A DNA stretch of 64,000 nucleotides from Thiohalorhabdus denitrificans (GTDB taxonomy: Bacteria; Pseudomonadota; Gammaproteobacteria; Thiohalorhabdales; Thiohalorhabdaceae): NCBI RefSeq assembly GCF_001399755.1, contig NZ_LJCP01000007.1, forward strand, positions 326,113 to 390,112, given 5' to 3'. The position numbers and the translations under genes were made by a program. Shown here piece after piece: positions 37,621 to 47,100 of the stretch; position 1 is the first letter of the stretch, and each line of letters starts with the position of its first letter. The notes under the pieces are model-generated. The model made no database searches. It saw nothing but the letters and a program-made list of their open reading frames with translations, and was not told the DNA's origin.

Positions 37621-38510
37621 GGCTCCGCCCCCGTCCCCATGCCCGCGGTGCCGTACCAGTAGCCGTTGCACCAGCCGTCCGCCCCCAGGTGGGCCAGGTC
37701 CGCCTCGGCGTCCAGCGGATCGCGCACGCCGTCGACGGCGGCGCGGAAGGCCTCCACCACCGCCCCGGTCTCGAAGGACTGGGGCGAGATGCGCAGCACG
37801 TCCACCCCCAGGTCACGGAGCTTGTCGTTGGCCCGCACCAGGTTGCAGGGCGCCCCGGACTGCAGCTGGACGCCGTTGATCGTGAACAGGTGCTGGTCCT
37901 CCTGGGTGTAGAGGCCCTTGCCGTCGGGGTCCTCGCCGCAGCGGAACCCGCACTGGTCCTTGGGCAGGTTGTGGGCGCGCGCCGTGAAGCAGCGGGCGGA
38001 GAAGGCCAGGGGCAGCCGGCCGAAGGCGAACACCTCCGTCTCCAGCCCCGCCGGCCGCTCCGCCTGGAGGTCGGCCAGGGTGCGGCGGGACAGCTCCACC
38101 GGGAGCACCCAGCGCCGAGCCCCCAGCTCGTGCAGCAAAGCGAGGGTCTCGCTGTTGTAGGCGTTGATGTGCGGTCCGGCCACGAAGCCCTCGGTGCCGG
38201 TAAGCAGGTGCACCGCCCCCATGTCGTTGGCCTCCACCGGGTAGCGGTCGTTGGCGCACAGCCGCTTGAGCCCGGCCAGCTCCGACTCCGCCTCCATGAG
38301 GGCCTGGGTGGACAGCACCACCTCCTTGCCGGCTGCCGCCAGCTCCCCGGCCACCTCCAGCCAGTCGTCGGGGCCGAGGGCCCGGCGCTTGCCGCATACC
38401 ACCTCGCCCAGATAGACGATGTCCACCGGCCATTCCCGAACCCGGGCGTAGAAGTCCCGCACCGCCTCGGCGGACCAGAAGTACTGAATGGGTCCCAACG
38501 CCAGCTTCAT
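37617..38510 (-). CDS. ubiV: UbiV, U32-family anaerobic ubiquinone hydroxylation protein
   Basis: 297 residues from the ATG at 38510 (MKLALGPIQYFW). U32 peptidase-like fold with YLGEVVCGKRR, PVEANDMGAVHLL and a set of four cysteines in FSARCFTARAHN, KDQCGFRCGE and GAPCNLV, which bind a 4Fe-4S cluster in E. coli UbiV. UbiV pairs with UbiU to hydroxylate ubiquinone precursors without oxygen. It lies about 160 bases after ubiU on the same strand. Its stop codon overlaps the start of the ligase fusion. Confidence 0.9.
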   Translation of the reverse strand: MKLALGPIQYFWSAEAVRDFYARVREWPVDIVYLGEVVCGKRRALGPDDWLEVAGELAAAGKEVVLSTQALMEAESELAGLKRLCANDRYPVEANDMGAVHLLTGTEGFVAGPHINAYNSETLALLHELGARRWVLPVELSRRTLADLQAERPAGLETEVFAFGRLPLAFSARCFTARAHNLPKDQCGFRCGEDPDGKGLYTQEDQHLFTINGVQLQSGAPCNLVRANDKLRDLGVDVLRISPQSFETGAVVEAFRAAVDGVRDPLDAEADLAHLGADGWCNGYWYGTAGMGTGAEP

Positions 38511-38627
38511 GGGTATCGCCTCATGTTCCGAATCCTTTCCAGGCCAGGTCCTTCCCGGGGCCGCCGCCGAGGGGACGGGCCGCAGGGGCGACCCGTTGGC
38601 CGCCATTCGCCGGCAGGGCGGCCATGG

Positions 38628-38652
38628 GTAGCGGCGGGGACGCCGCTCCTAC
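38628..38652 (-). repeat. Degenerate REP-like element
   Basis: Minus strand begins GTAGGAGCGGCGTCCCC, in the gap between ubiU and ubiV; a divergent single copy of the window's repeat family. Confidence 0.45.
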
Positions 38653-38671
38653 TGCCGGTCGCAATGGATCT

Positions 38672-39682
38672 TCACTGCCAGGGCCGGTGCAGGGCGCCGA
38701 GGGTGTGGCTGCCGCCCTCGGATACCCGGTCCAGGGCGTCCACCCACACCTTCTGCGGCTCGTAGCCGTCCGGATCCGCCTGGGCGGCGTCCAGGGCGTG
38801 GCGCAGCACCCGGGTTACCTGGGCCACGTAGGCGGGGCTGCGCTGGCGGCCCTCCACCTTGACCGCCCCCACGCCCAGACGCACCAGGTCGGGCAGCACG
38901 TCCAGGGTGTTGAGGCTGGTGGGCTCCTCGATGGCGTGGAAGACGTGGTCGCCCACCCGGTAGCGGCCCTTGCACAGGGTCGGGTAGCCGGCGTTCTCCC
39001 CCGGGCCGTAGCGGTCGATGAGCACGCCGTTGAGCCGGGACTGGCGGGCCTCCTTCGTCTCCTCCCAGCGCACCGCGTGGGCGGGGGAGCAGACCCCGCA
39101 GGTGTTGGGGGACTCGCCGGTGACGTAGGAGGACAGGGCGCACCGCCCCTCCACCATCACGCACAGGCTGCCGAAGCCGAACACCTCCACGTCCACCGGC
39201 GCCGTGGCCACCACCTGGCGGATCTGGGCCAGGGACAGCACCCGCGGCAGCACCACCCGCCGCACGCCGAATTGTGCGTGGTAGAAGGCGATGGCGTGGC
39301 GGTTGGTGGCCGAGGCCTGCACCGACAGATGCAGCGGCAGCTCCGGGTGGGTGCGGGCGGCGTAGCGCAGCAGCCCGGGGTCGCCGAGGATCACGGCGTC
39401 CACCCCCAGGGTGGCGGCCTCGTCCACCGCAGCCGCGGCCCGAGACCAGTCCGCCGGTTGGGGGAAGGTGTTCAGGGCGAGCAGCACCCGGGCGCCGCCG
39501 CCGTGGGCGTAGCGCACGGCCTCCTGGACCTCGCCGTCGCGGTCGAAGTTGAGGCCGGGGAAGTTGCGGGCGTTGGTCCCGTCCCGGAAGCCCAGGTAAA
39601 CGGCGTCGGCGCCGTTGTCCACGGCGGCGCGCAGGGCCGCCGGGTTGCCGGCGGGGCAGACGAGCTCCACAGGGTTGATCAT
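38672..39682 (-). CDS. ubiU: UbiU, U32-family anaerobic ubiquinone hydroxylation protein
   Basis: 336 residues. Starts MINPVELVCPAGNPAALRAA, typical of U32 proteins YhbU/UbiU, with DAVYLGFRDGTNARNF and cysteines in EGRCALSSY, NTCGVC and TLCKGRY that form the 4Fe-4S site. Forms the UbiU-UbiV heterodimer. The ATG overlaps the yhcC stop by four bases (ATGA), so it is translationally coupled to yhcC. Confidence 0.92.
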   Translation of the reverse strand: MINPVELVCPAGNPAALRAAVDNGADAVYLGFRDGTNARNFPGLNFDRDGEVQEAVRYAHGGGARVLLALNTFPQPADWSRAAAAVDEAATLGVDAVILGDPGLLRYAARTHPELPLHLSVQASATNRHAIAFYHAQFGVRRVVLPRVLSLAQIRQVVATAPVDVEVFGFGSLCVMVEGRCALSSYVTGESPNTCGVCSPAHAVRWEETKEARQSRLNGVLIDRYGPGENAGYPTLCKGRYRVGDHVFHAIEEPTSLNTLDVLPDLVRLGVGAVKVEGRQRSPAYVAQVTRVLRHALDAAQADPDGYEPQKVWVDALDRVSEGGSHTLGALHRPWQ

Positions 39683-40617
39683 GGGCAGGCCTCCGTGGTG
39701 GGCGCGGCGGCGGCACCCTGGCGGCTTCCACGCGCCGCCAGCTCCGCATCCAGCGCGTTCAGAACCGGCCATTTGCCCGCGCACCAGGCGGGGGCGAGCA
39801 GCACCCCGGGGGGCGCGGTGCCGGTGAGGCGATGAAAGACGATGTCGGCCGGGGTGCGCTCGATGAGGGTCGCAGCGGCGGATACGTACTCCGCGCGGGC
39901 CAGGGGGCGGTATTCCCCCCGCCGCCAGGCGTGGGCCAGACGGGTGCCGCGCACCACGTGCAAGGGGTGGAGCTTGAGGCCGTCCACCCCCTCCGCCAGC
40001 ACCCGCCGGAGGGACGCGCGGAAATGACGGTCCTTTTCCCCCGGCAGGCCAAGGATCAGGTGGGTGCATACGGGCAGTCCCCGCCCCCGCGCGGCCCGCA
40101 CCGCCGTCCGGTACTCCCCGAAACCGTGGCCGCGGTTGACTCGCGCCAGGGTGGCGTCGAAGGCCGACTGCAGGCCCAGCTCCAGCCATACCTCGAAGCC
40201 CCGCGCCCGGTACTCCGCCAGCAGGTCGAGGACCGCCGGCGGGGCGCAGTCCGGGCGCGTGCCCACCGCCAGGCCCACAACCCCGGGCTGGGCCAGGGCG
40301 GTGTCGTAGAGGCCCCGCAGGTGCCCGGGGTCGGCGTAGGTGTTGGTGTAGGCCTGGAAGTAGGCGAGGAAGCGGCGGACCCCGTGGCGGCGGCCCAGGT
40401 AGGCCGTGCCGGAGGCCACCTGCTCCTCCACCGGCCGGGGCCGGCGGCCGTTGGGGCTGAAGGAGGCGTTGTTGCAGAAGGTGCAGCCCCCGCGCCCCTT
40501 GGTCCCGTCCCGGTTCGGGCAGGTGAACCCGGCGTCGACGGCCACCTTGTGCACCCGCGTGCCGTGGCGGGCCCGCAGGTGGCTGCCCAGGGTGTGGACG
40601 CGGTCAGTGAGCGCCAT
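39679..40617 (-). CDS. yhcC: Radical SAM protein, YhcC family
   Basis: 312 residues from the ATG at 40617 (MALTDRVHTLG). The radical-SAM triad is in FTCPNRDGTKGRGGCTFCNN (Cys-x13-Cys-x2-Cys, the long-spaced type of this family), followed by QAYTNTYA, AVGTRPDC, WLELGLQSAFD and HLILGLPGE. Function is unassigned. First gene of a four-gene operon with ubiU, ubiV and the ligase-DUF116 fusion. An FNR-type box lies about 160 bases upstream, shared with divergent narK. Confidence 0.9.
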   Translation of the reverse strand: MALTDRVHTLGSHLRARHGTRVHKVAVDAGFTCPNRDGTKGRGGCTFCNNASFSPNGRRPRPVEEQVASGTAYLGRRHGVRRFLAYFQAYTNTYADPGHLRGLYDTALAQPGVVGLAVGTRPDCAPPAVLDLLAEYRARGFEVWLELGLQSAFDATLARVNRGHGFGEYRTAVRAARGRGLPVCTHLILGLPGEKDRHFRASLRRVLAEGVDGLKLHPLHVVRGTRLAHAWRRGEYRPLARAEYVSAAATLIERTPADIVFHRLTGTAPPGVLLAPAWCAGKWPVLNALDAELAARGSRQGAAAAPTTEACP

Positions 40618-40777
40618 GGCTTCGTCGGTTCCGCAAGGGCCGTCCCCCGGCCGCAAGAAGCGGCGGGGGCGACGCGGCGGCGCCGGAGCGGGACTGCACG
40701 CCCCGGCACCGGTCCGTGGGTTTCAAGGGGAGCCTTGCCATGCCCGGGACTCTGCAGGAGGGCCGTGAACCGGGGCC

Positions 40778-40791
40778 TTGATGTGCATCAA
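40778..40791. promoter_or_regulatory. Perfect FNR/DNR-type box between yhcC and narK
   Basis: TTGATGTGCATCAA matches TTGAT-N4-ATCAA exactly. It is 233 bases upstream of narK and 161 upstream of divergent yhcC, so it may control nitrate uptake and anaerobic ubiquinone synthesis together. Confidence 0.85.
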
Positions 40792-40827
40792 AGGGCTCCA
40801 GCCCCCCGCCTTGCCTCCCCCATCCGG

Positions 40828-40879
40828 GTAGGTGGCCGTACTCCCCCAAGGGGCCTCCCACCTACTCTTCACGGTTCTA
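40828..40879 (+). promoter_or_regulatory. Conserved promoter module, narK copy
   Basis: GTAGGTGG at 40828, TACTCCC at 40839 and CCTACTCTTCACGGTTCTA at 40861-40879. The same three blocks with the same spacings (11 and 22 bases) precede narG. TACTCCC resembles the NarL heptamer TACYYMT, and narXL is encoded nearby. Confidence 0.6.
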
Positions 40880-41023
40880 GGACCGGTTCCCGGCTGCCCC
40901 TAGAGTTGATCCCGATACCGGAAGGGAGGGGATGACCCGTCCGGTTCGGCCCGAGGCCCGCTTCCGCCCAGCCTGCGGAAGCCTCGGCCCGCAAGCCGGC
41001 AGGCCGCAACCGAGGAGGTGGCC

Positions 41024-42421
41024 ATGAAGAATTTGGAAGGGGTGACTCGACCGGATCAGTACCGTGCGCTGGGACTGAGCACCCTGGCGTTCACGGTGTG
41101 CTTTGCGGTGTGGACGATCTTCTCCGTGATCGGGGTGAAGATCCAGCAGGACCTGGGTCTGAGCGAGACCCAGTTCGGCGTCCTGGTGGCGACGCCGGTG
41201 CTCACCGGCTCCATCAGTCGCATCTTTCTCGGCATCTGGACGGAGCAGTACGGCGGGCGTCGGGTGTTCTCAGTGCTGATGCTGGTGACCGCGATGTGCG
41301 TGTATCTGCTCAGCTTCGTCGAGAGCTACGCCCTGTTCCTGGTGGCGGCGCTGGGCGTGGGCCTGGCGGGCGGCTCGTTCATCGTCGGCATCGCCTACAC
41401 CTCCTACTGGTTCGAGCAGGAGCGCCAGGGCACCGCGCTGGGGATCTTCGGCGCCGGCAATGTGGGGGCGGCGGTGACCAACTTCGGCGCGCCGTTGCTG
41501 CTGGTGGCGCTGGGCTGGGAGCAGACCGCGGTGGTGTACGCCACGGTGCTGGCGGCCATGGCGGTGGTGTTCTGGGTCACCACCAAGGAAGACCCCGTCA
41601 CCGCCGCGCGCAAGCGGCAAGGCGGCGCCGCCACCAGTGCGCTGCTGCAGCTCGAGCCGCTGAAGTACCTGCAGGTGTGGCGCTTCGCGCTGTACTACTT
41701 CTTCGTGTTCGGCGCCTTCGTGGCGCTGGCCTCCTACCTGCCGCGCTACTACGTGGGGGCCTACGGCCTGGAGATCGCCACGGCCGGTACCCTGGCCGCG
41801 CTCTATTCCCTGCCGGCCAGCGTTTTCCGCGCCCTGGGCGGTTGGCTATCGGACAAGGTGGGCGCCCGTTCGGTGATGTACTGGACCTTCGGCGTCTCCC
41901 TGGTGGTGCTGTTCCTCCTCTCCTACCCCGAGACCAGCTACACGGTGATGGGCAAGGAAGGGCCCATCAACTTCTCCTTCGCCATGCCGCTGTGGGGTGT
42001 GGTGCTGCTGACCGTGGTGCTGGGCTTCTTCATGTCGCTGGGCAAGGCGGCGGTCTACAAGCACATCCCGGTGTACTACCCCGAGCATGTGGGCTCCGTG
42101 GGCGGTCTGGTGGGCATGATCGGCGGCCTGGGCGGTTTCGTCCTGCCCATCCTGTTCGGCATCACCCTCGACTTCACCGGGGTCTGGACCAGCTCCTACA
42201 TGGTCCTGTTCGTCCTGGTGGCCGTGAACCTGACCTGGATGCACTTCGCCATCCGGCGGATGGAGCGCCGGCGCATCCCCGAGCTGGCGGAGGAGCGCTA
42301 CCGCTATCTGCCGGAGGTCCAGGACGTGGCGCCCGGCAGCGCGCCGGAAGGCGGTTCGTCGGCCAGGCTGCGGCCCGGCGACGTGCTGCCCGGCCAAGGG
42401 CAGGCCGGGACCCCGGCGTAG
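41024..42421 (+). CDS. narK: Nitrate/nitrite transporter NarK (first of a pair)
   Basis: 465 residues from the ATG at 41024 after GAGGAGG. Major facilitator protein with about 12 helices; nitrate-signature segments GAGNVGAAVTNFGAPLL in the N-half and GGLVGMIGGLGGFVLPILFG in the C-half, plus FVVWTIFS-like N-terminus (FAVWTIFSVIGVKI). Resembles NarK1 of denitrifiers (nitrate/proton symport). A second narK follows 46 bases downstream. The C-terminal 50 residues form a hydrophilic tail. Confidence 0.92.
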   Translation: MKNLEGVTRPDQYRALGLSTLAFTVCFAVWTIFSVIGVKIQQDLGLSETQFGVLVATPVLTGSISRIFLGIWTEQYGGRRVFSVLMLVTAMCVYLLSFVESYALFLVAALGVGLAGGSFIVGIAYTSYWFEQERQGTALGIFGAGNVGAAVTNFGAPLLLVALGWEQTAVVYATVLAAMAVVFWVTTKEDPVTAARKRQGGAATSALLQLEPLKYLQVWRFALYYFFVFGAFVALASYLPRYYVGAYGLEIATAGTLAALYSLPASVFRALGGWLSDKVGARSVMYWTFGVSLVVLFLLSYPETSYTVMGKEGPINFSFAMPLWGVVLLTVVLGFFMSLGKAAVYKHIPVYYPEHVGSVGGLVGMIGGLGGFVLPILFGITLDFTGVWTSSYMVLFVLVAVNLTWMHFAIRRMERRRIPELAEERYRYLPEVQDVAPGSAPEGGSSARLRPGDVLPGQGQAGTPA

Positions 42422-42467
42422 GCCCCGTCCCGATTTTCGACCGACAACCCCGCAGGGGAGAACGACC

Positions 42468-43892
42468 ATGACAACAGCAAATGCCACGGTTACCGGTGCC
42501 GAGAAGGTGGACAAGCCGGTGCTGACGGACTGGCGTCCCGAGGACAAGGAATTCTGGGAGGCGCACGGCAAGCGGATCGCCAGCCGCAACCTGTGGATCT
42601 CCATTCCGTCCCTGCTGCTGGCCTTCGCGGTGTGGATGGTGTGGTCCATGGTGGCCACCCGGCTCAACAGCATCGGCTTCGATCTGACCACCAACCAGCT
42701 GTTCTGGCTGACGGCGCTGCCGGGGCTGTCCGGGGCCACGCTGCGGATCTTCTACAGCTTCATGGTGCCCATCTTCGGCGGCCGGCGCTGGACGGCCATC
42801 AGCACCCTGTCGCTGGCCATCCCGGCGGTGTGGATGGGGCTGGCGGTGCAGGACCCCACCACCACCTTCGCCGAGTTCGCCATCATCGCCGTGCTGTGCG
42901 GCTTCGGGGGTGGCAACTTCGCCTCGTCCATGGCCAACATCAGCTTCTTCTACCCCAAGGCGCAACAGGGCACGGCGCTGGGCCTGAACGCCGGGCTGGG
43001 CAACCTGGGCGTGAGCGTCATGCAGTTCACGGTGCCCATCGTCATCGGCTACTCCATCTTTGGTGCCCTGGGCGGCGACCCGGTGACCCTGCAGGCGGAC
43101 GGCGGCACCCGGGAGACCTACCTGCAGAACGCCGGCTTCCTCTGGGTGCCCTTCATCCTGCTGTTCACGGTGGCCGCCTGGATCTGGATGAACGACATCG
43201 CCTCGGCGAAGGCGAGCTTTAAGGACCAGTCGGTGATCTTCCGGCGCAAGCACCAGTGGCTGATGAGCTGGCTCTACATCGCCACCTTCGGCTCCTTCAT
43301 CGGCTACTCGGCGGGCTTCCCGCTGCTGATCGCCAACCAGTTCCCGGCGGTGGATGGCGTCCAGTACGCCTTCCTCGGCCCCATGGTGGGGGCCCTGATC
43401 CGTCCGGTGGGGGGCTGGATGGCCGACAAGCTGGGCGGGGCCTCGGTGACCTTCTGGAACTTCGTGGTCATGATCGCAGCGGTGTTCGGGGTGATCTACT
43501 TCCTGCCGCTGGGGGACAGCGCCGGCAGCTTCTGGGGCTTTTTCGCCATGTTCATGGTGCTGTTCGTGACCACGGGCATCGGCAACGGCTCCACCTTCCG
43601 GATGATCCCGGTGATCTTCCGCACCCAGCACGAGCGCTGGAGCGCCGGGAAAGGCGGGCAGGCCGAGCAGGAGGCCGTCCGCAACGCCAACAAGGAGTCG
43701 GCGGCGACGCTGGGCTTTTCCTCGGCGCTGGCGGCCTACGGGGCCTTCATCATCCCCAAGGCCTACGGCACCTCCATCAGCCTCACCGGGGGCCCGGCCA
43801 TGGCGCTGTACGGCTTCATCGCCTTCTACCTCACCTGCCTGGCGGTGACCTGGTGGTTCTACTACCGGAAGAACGCCGAGGTGCCCTGTTAG
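42468..43892 (+). CDS. narK: Nitrate/nitrite transporter NarK (second of a pair)
   Basis: 474 residues. N-terminal hydrophilic stretch with WRPEDKEFWEAHGKRIASRNLWISIPSLL-type NarK2 start, nitrate signatures GFGGGNFASSMANISFFYP and GLNAGLGNLGVSVMQF. This is the nitrate/nitrite antiporter type that works with NarG. Paired NarK1-NarK2 are common ahead of narGHJI in denitrifiers. A strong terminator follows, so narG has its own promoter. Confidence 0.93.
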   Translation: MTTANATVTGAEKVDKPVLTDWRPEDKEFWEAHGKRIASRNLWISIPSLLLAFAVWMVWSMVATRLNSIGFDLTTNQLFWLTALPGLSGATLRIFYSFMVPIFGGRRWTAISTLSLAIPAVWMGLAVQDPTTTFAEFAIIAVLCGFGGGNFASSMANISFFYPKAQQGTALGLNAGLGNLGVSVMQFTVPIVIGYSIFGALGGDPVTLQADGGTRETYLQNAGFLWVPFILLFTVAAWIWMNDIASAKASFKDQSVIFRRKHQWLMSWLYIATFGSFIGYSAGFPLLIANQFPAVDGVQYAFLGPMVGALIRPVGGWMADKLGGASVTFWNFVVMIAAVFGVIYFLPLGDSAGSFWGFFAMFMVLFVTTGIGNGSTFRMIPVIFRTQHERWSAGKGGQAEQEAVRNANKESAATLGFSSALAAYGAFIIPKAYGTSISLTGGPAMALYGFIAFYLTCLAVTWWFYYRKNAEVPC

Positions 43893-43926
43893 GCGCCCTG
43901 GGAACGGGAACGGTGCAAGGGCGCGG

Positions 43927-43958
43927 GGCCGGACCCTTCGGGGTCCGGCCTTTTTTTT
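43927..43958 (+). terminator. Rho-independent terminator after the narK pair
   Basis: GGCCGGACCC (43927-43936) pairs with GGGTCCGGCC (43941-43950) around a TTCG tetraloop, followed by eight T residues. Confidence 0.95.
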
Positions 43959-43998
43959 GGGCGGTTTCCGCGATCGGGATAGGGACCTACCCGTACGA

Positions 43999-44050
43999 GT
44001 AGGTGGGAATACTCCCATTCGGGACCACAGACCTACTCTTCACGGTTCTA
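43999..44050 (+). promoter_or_regulatory. Conserved promoter module, narG copy
   Basis: GTAGGTGG at 43999, TACTCCC at 44010 and CCTACTCTTCACGGTTCTA at 44032-44050, with spacing identical to the narK copy at 40828-40879. It ends 113 bases before narG. Probably a NarL-dependent or otherwise nitrate-responsive element. Confidence 0.6.
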
Positions 44051-44071
44051 TCCCCGGTTTGCGGAAGTTTC

Positions 44072-44090
44072 TACCTTTATACCCAAGGTA
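44072..44090. repeat. Inverted repeat in narG leader
   Basis: TACCTT (44072-44077) and AAGGTA (44085-44090) flank seven bases, 74 bases before narG; a possible operator near the transcription start. Confidence 0.35.
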
Positions 44091-44163
44091 AACGCATCCC
44101 GGTCCCGGGCCCCGGCGGGGAGAACATCAGGGGCTTCGGCCGGCAGCGGCTAAGGAGTCAGTA

Positions 44164-47100
44164 ATGGGTGATTTTTTGGATCGTCTGCGGTTCTTCAGCA
44201 AGAACGGCGAGGAGTTCGCCGGCGGCTGGGGGCAGGTGTCGGACGAGGATCGGGCCTGGGAGGATACCTATCGCAACCGCTTCCAGCACGACAAGGTGGT
44301 GCGCACCACCCACGGGGTGAACTGCACGGGTAGCTGCAGCTGGAAGGTGTTCGTCAAGAACGGCCTGATCACCTGGGAGATGCAGCAGACCGACTACCCC
44401 CGCACCCGGCCGGACCTGCCCAACCACGAGCCGCGCGGCTGCCAGCGGGGGGCGAGCTTCTCCTGGTACGAGTACAGCCCCCACCGCATCAAGCACCCCC
44501 TGGTGCGCGGCCGGCTCCTGGAGATGTATCGGCGCGAGCGCCAGACCAAGGACCCGGTGGAGGCCTGGGCGTCCATCGTTGAGGAGCCCGAGAAGGCCCG
44601 GTCCTACAAGCGGGTCCGGGGGCTGGGCGGTTTCGTCCGCTCCAGCTGGGATGAGGTCCTGGAGGTGATCGCCGCGGCCAACGTCTACACCACCAAGGAG
44701 CACGGCCCGGACCGGGTGAACGGTTTCTCCCCCATCCCGGCCATGTCCATGCTCAGCTACGCGGCCGGCTCCCGCTACCTTTCCCTGATCGGCGGCAACT
44801 GCCTGAGCTTCTACGACTGGTACTGCGACCTGCCCCCCTCCTCGCCGCAGGTGTGGGGCGAGCAGACCGACGTGCCCGAGTCCGCCGACTGGTACAACTC
44901 CACCTACCTCATCGTCACGGGCGCCAACCTGCCCATGACCCGGACCCCGGACGCCCACTTCTACGCCGAGGCCCGCTACAAGGGCACCAAGGTGGTGTCC
45001 ATGGCCCCGGATTACGCCGAGTACGTGAAGTTCGCCGACCTGTGGATGCCGGTGAAGCAGGGCACCGACGCCGCGGCCTTCCTGGCCATGGGCCACGTGG
45101 CCCTGAAGGAATTCCACCTGGAGCGGCAGGATCCCTACTTCCACGACTACGTGAAGCGCTACACCGACATGCCCATGGTGGTGCGCCTGGAGGAGGACGC
45201 CGACGGCACCCACCGGCCCGGCCGGCTGCTGCGTGCCGCCGACTTCGACGACGCCCTCGGCGAGGCCAACAACCCCGAGTGGAAGACCATCGTCTACGAC
45301 CAGAAGGGCGGCGGGTACGCCGCGCCCAACGGTTCCATCGGCTTCCGCTGGGGCGAGGACGGCAAGTGGAACCTGGAGCAGGAGGCCGGCGGCCGCGAGA
45401 TCGACGCGGCGCTCTCCTTCATCGACGGCTGCGACGAGACCGTCCCGGTGGCCTTCCCCCACTTCGCCGAAAACGAGCCCGAGGAGCTGGCGCGCAACGT
45501 GCCGGTGCGCACCCTGGAGATCAACGGCGAGACCGTGCGCGTGACCACGGTGTTCGACCTGCAGGCCTCCCAGTACGGCGTGGACCGCGGGATCGGGGGC
45601 GGCAACGTGGCCGCCAGCTACGACGACGCGGAGGTGGCCTACACCCCGGCGTGGGCGGAGAAGGTCACCGGGGTCAAGAAGGCGGACCTGATCCGCACCG
45701 GCAGGGAGTTCGCCGACAACGCCGCCAAGACCCACGGCAAATCCATGGTGATCCTCGGCGCGGCGATCAACCACTGGTACCACAACGACATGAACTACCG
45801 CGCCATCATGAACCTGCTGCACCTGTGCGGCTGCGTTGGGCAGTCCGGCGGCGGGTGGGCGCACTACGTGGGCCAGGAGAAGCTGCGGCCGCAGGCCGGC
45901 TGGGCCCCCATCGCCTTCGGCCTCGACTGGCACCGGCCGCCGCGCCACATGAACGGCACCACCTTCTACTACTTCCACACCGACCAGTGGCGCTACGAGA
46001 CCATCGACCCCAACGAGCTCAAGGTCCCCGGCGCCCGGGACAAGGACGGCGGCTATCAGCTGGCGGACTACAACGTGGTGGCCCAGCGCCTGGGCTGGCT
46101 GCCCTCGGCGCCGCACTTCAACGAGAACCCCCTGGAGACCGTGCGCAAGGCCGAGGCGGCCGGCGCCACCACCGAGGAAGAGGTGGCCAACCAGGTGGTG
46201 GAGCGGCTGAAGTCCGGCGACCTGCGCTTCGCCAGCGAGGACATCGACGCCCCGAATAGCTTCCCCCGCAACCTGTTCGTGTGGCGGTCCAACCTGCTCG
46301 GCTGCTCGGCCAAGGGCCACGAGTACTTCCTCAAGCACCTGCTGGGCACCCAGAACGGCGTCATGAACGAGGCCGACGCCCCGGCGGGTCGGCCCGAGGA
46401 GATCGAGTGGCACGAGGAGGCCCCCACCGGGAAGCTCGACCTGCTGGTGGACATCAACTTCCGCATGAACTCCACCGGCCTGCACTCCGACATCGTTCTG
46501 CCCACGGCCACCTGGTACGAGAAGAACGACCTCAACACCTCCGACATGCACCCCTTCATCCACCCGCTCTCGGAGGTGGTGAACCCGCTGTGGGAGAGCC
46601 GGAGCGACTGGGACATCTTCAAGGCCCTGTCGGCCAAGTTCGGTGAGCTGGCCGCCGACCACCTGGGCACGCAAAAGGACCTGGTGGCCATGCCCATGCA
46701 GCACGACACGGCGGGAGAGATCGCCCAGCCCTTCGAGGTGCGGGACTGGAAGAAGGGCGAGTGCGAGCCCATCCCCGGCAAGACGCTGCCCCACCTCAAG
46801 CTCGTGGAGCGCGATTTCGCCAACACCGGGCACAAGTTCATCAGCCTCGGCCCCTTGATGGAGCAGGCCGGCAACGCGGTGAAGGGCGTGGCCTGGGAGA
46901 CCGGCGAGGAGATCGAGGAGCTGCGCCACCACATCGGCACGGTGAAGACCGAAGGCGTGGGCAAGGGCCAGCCCTCCCTGGAGTCGGACGTCCAGGCGGC
47001 GGACGCGCTGATGACCATGGCCCCCGAGACCAACGGCGAGGTGGCCCACCGCACCTGGTCCCTGCTGTCCAAGAAGACCGGGCGCGACCACACCCACCTG

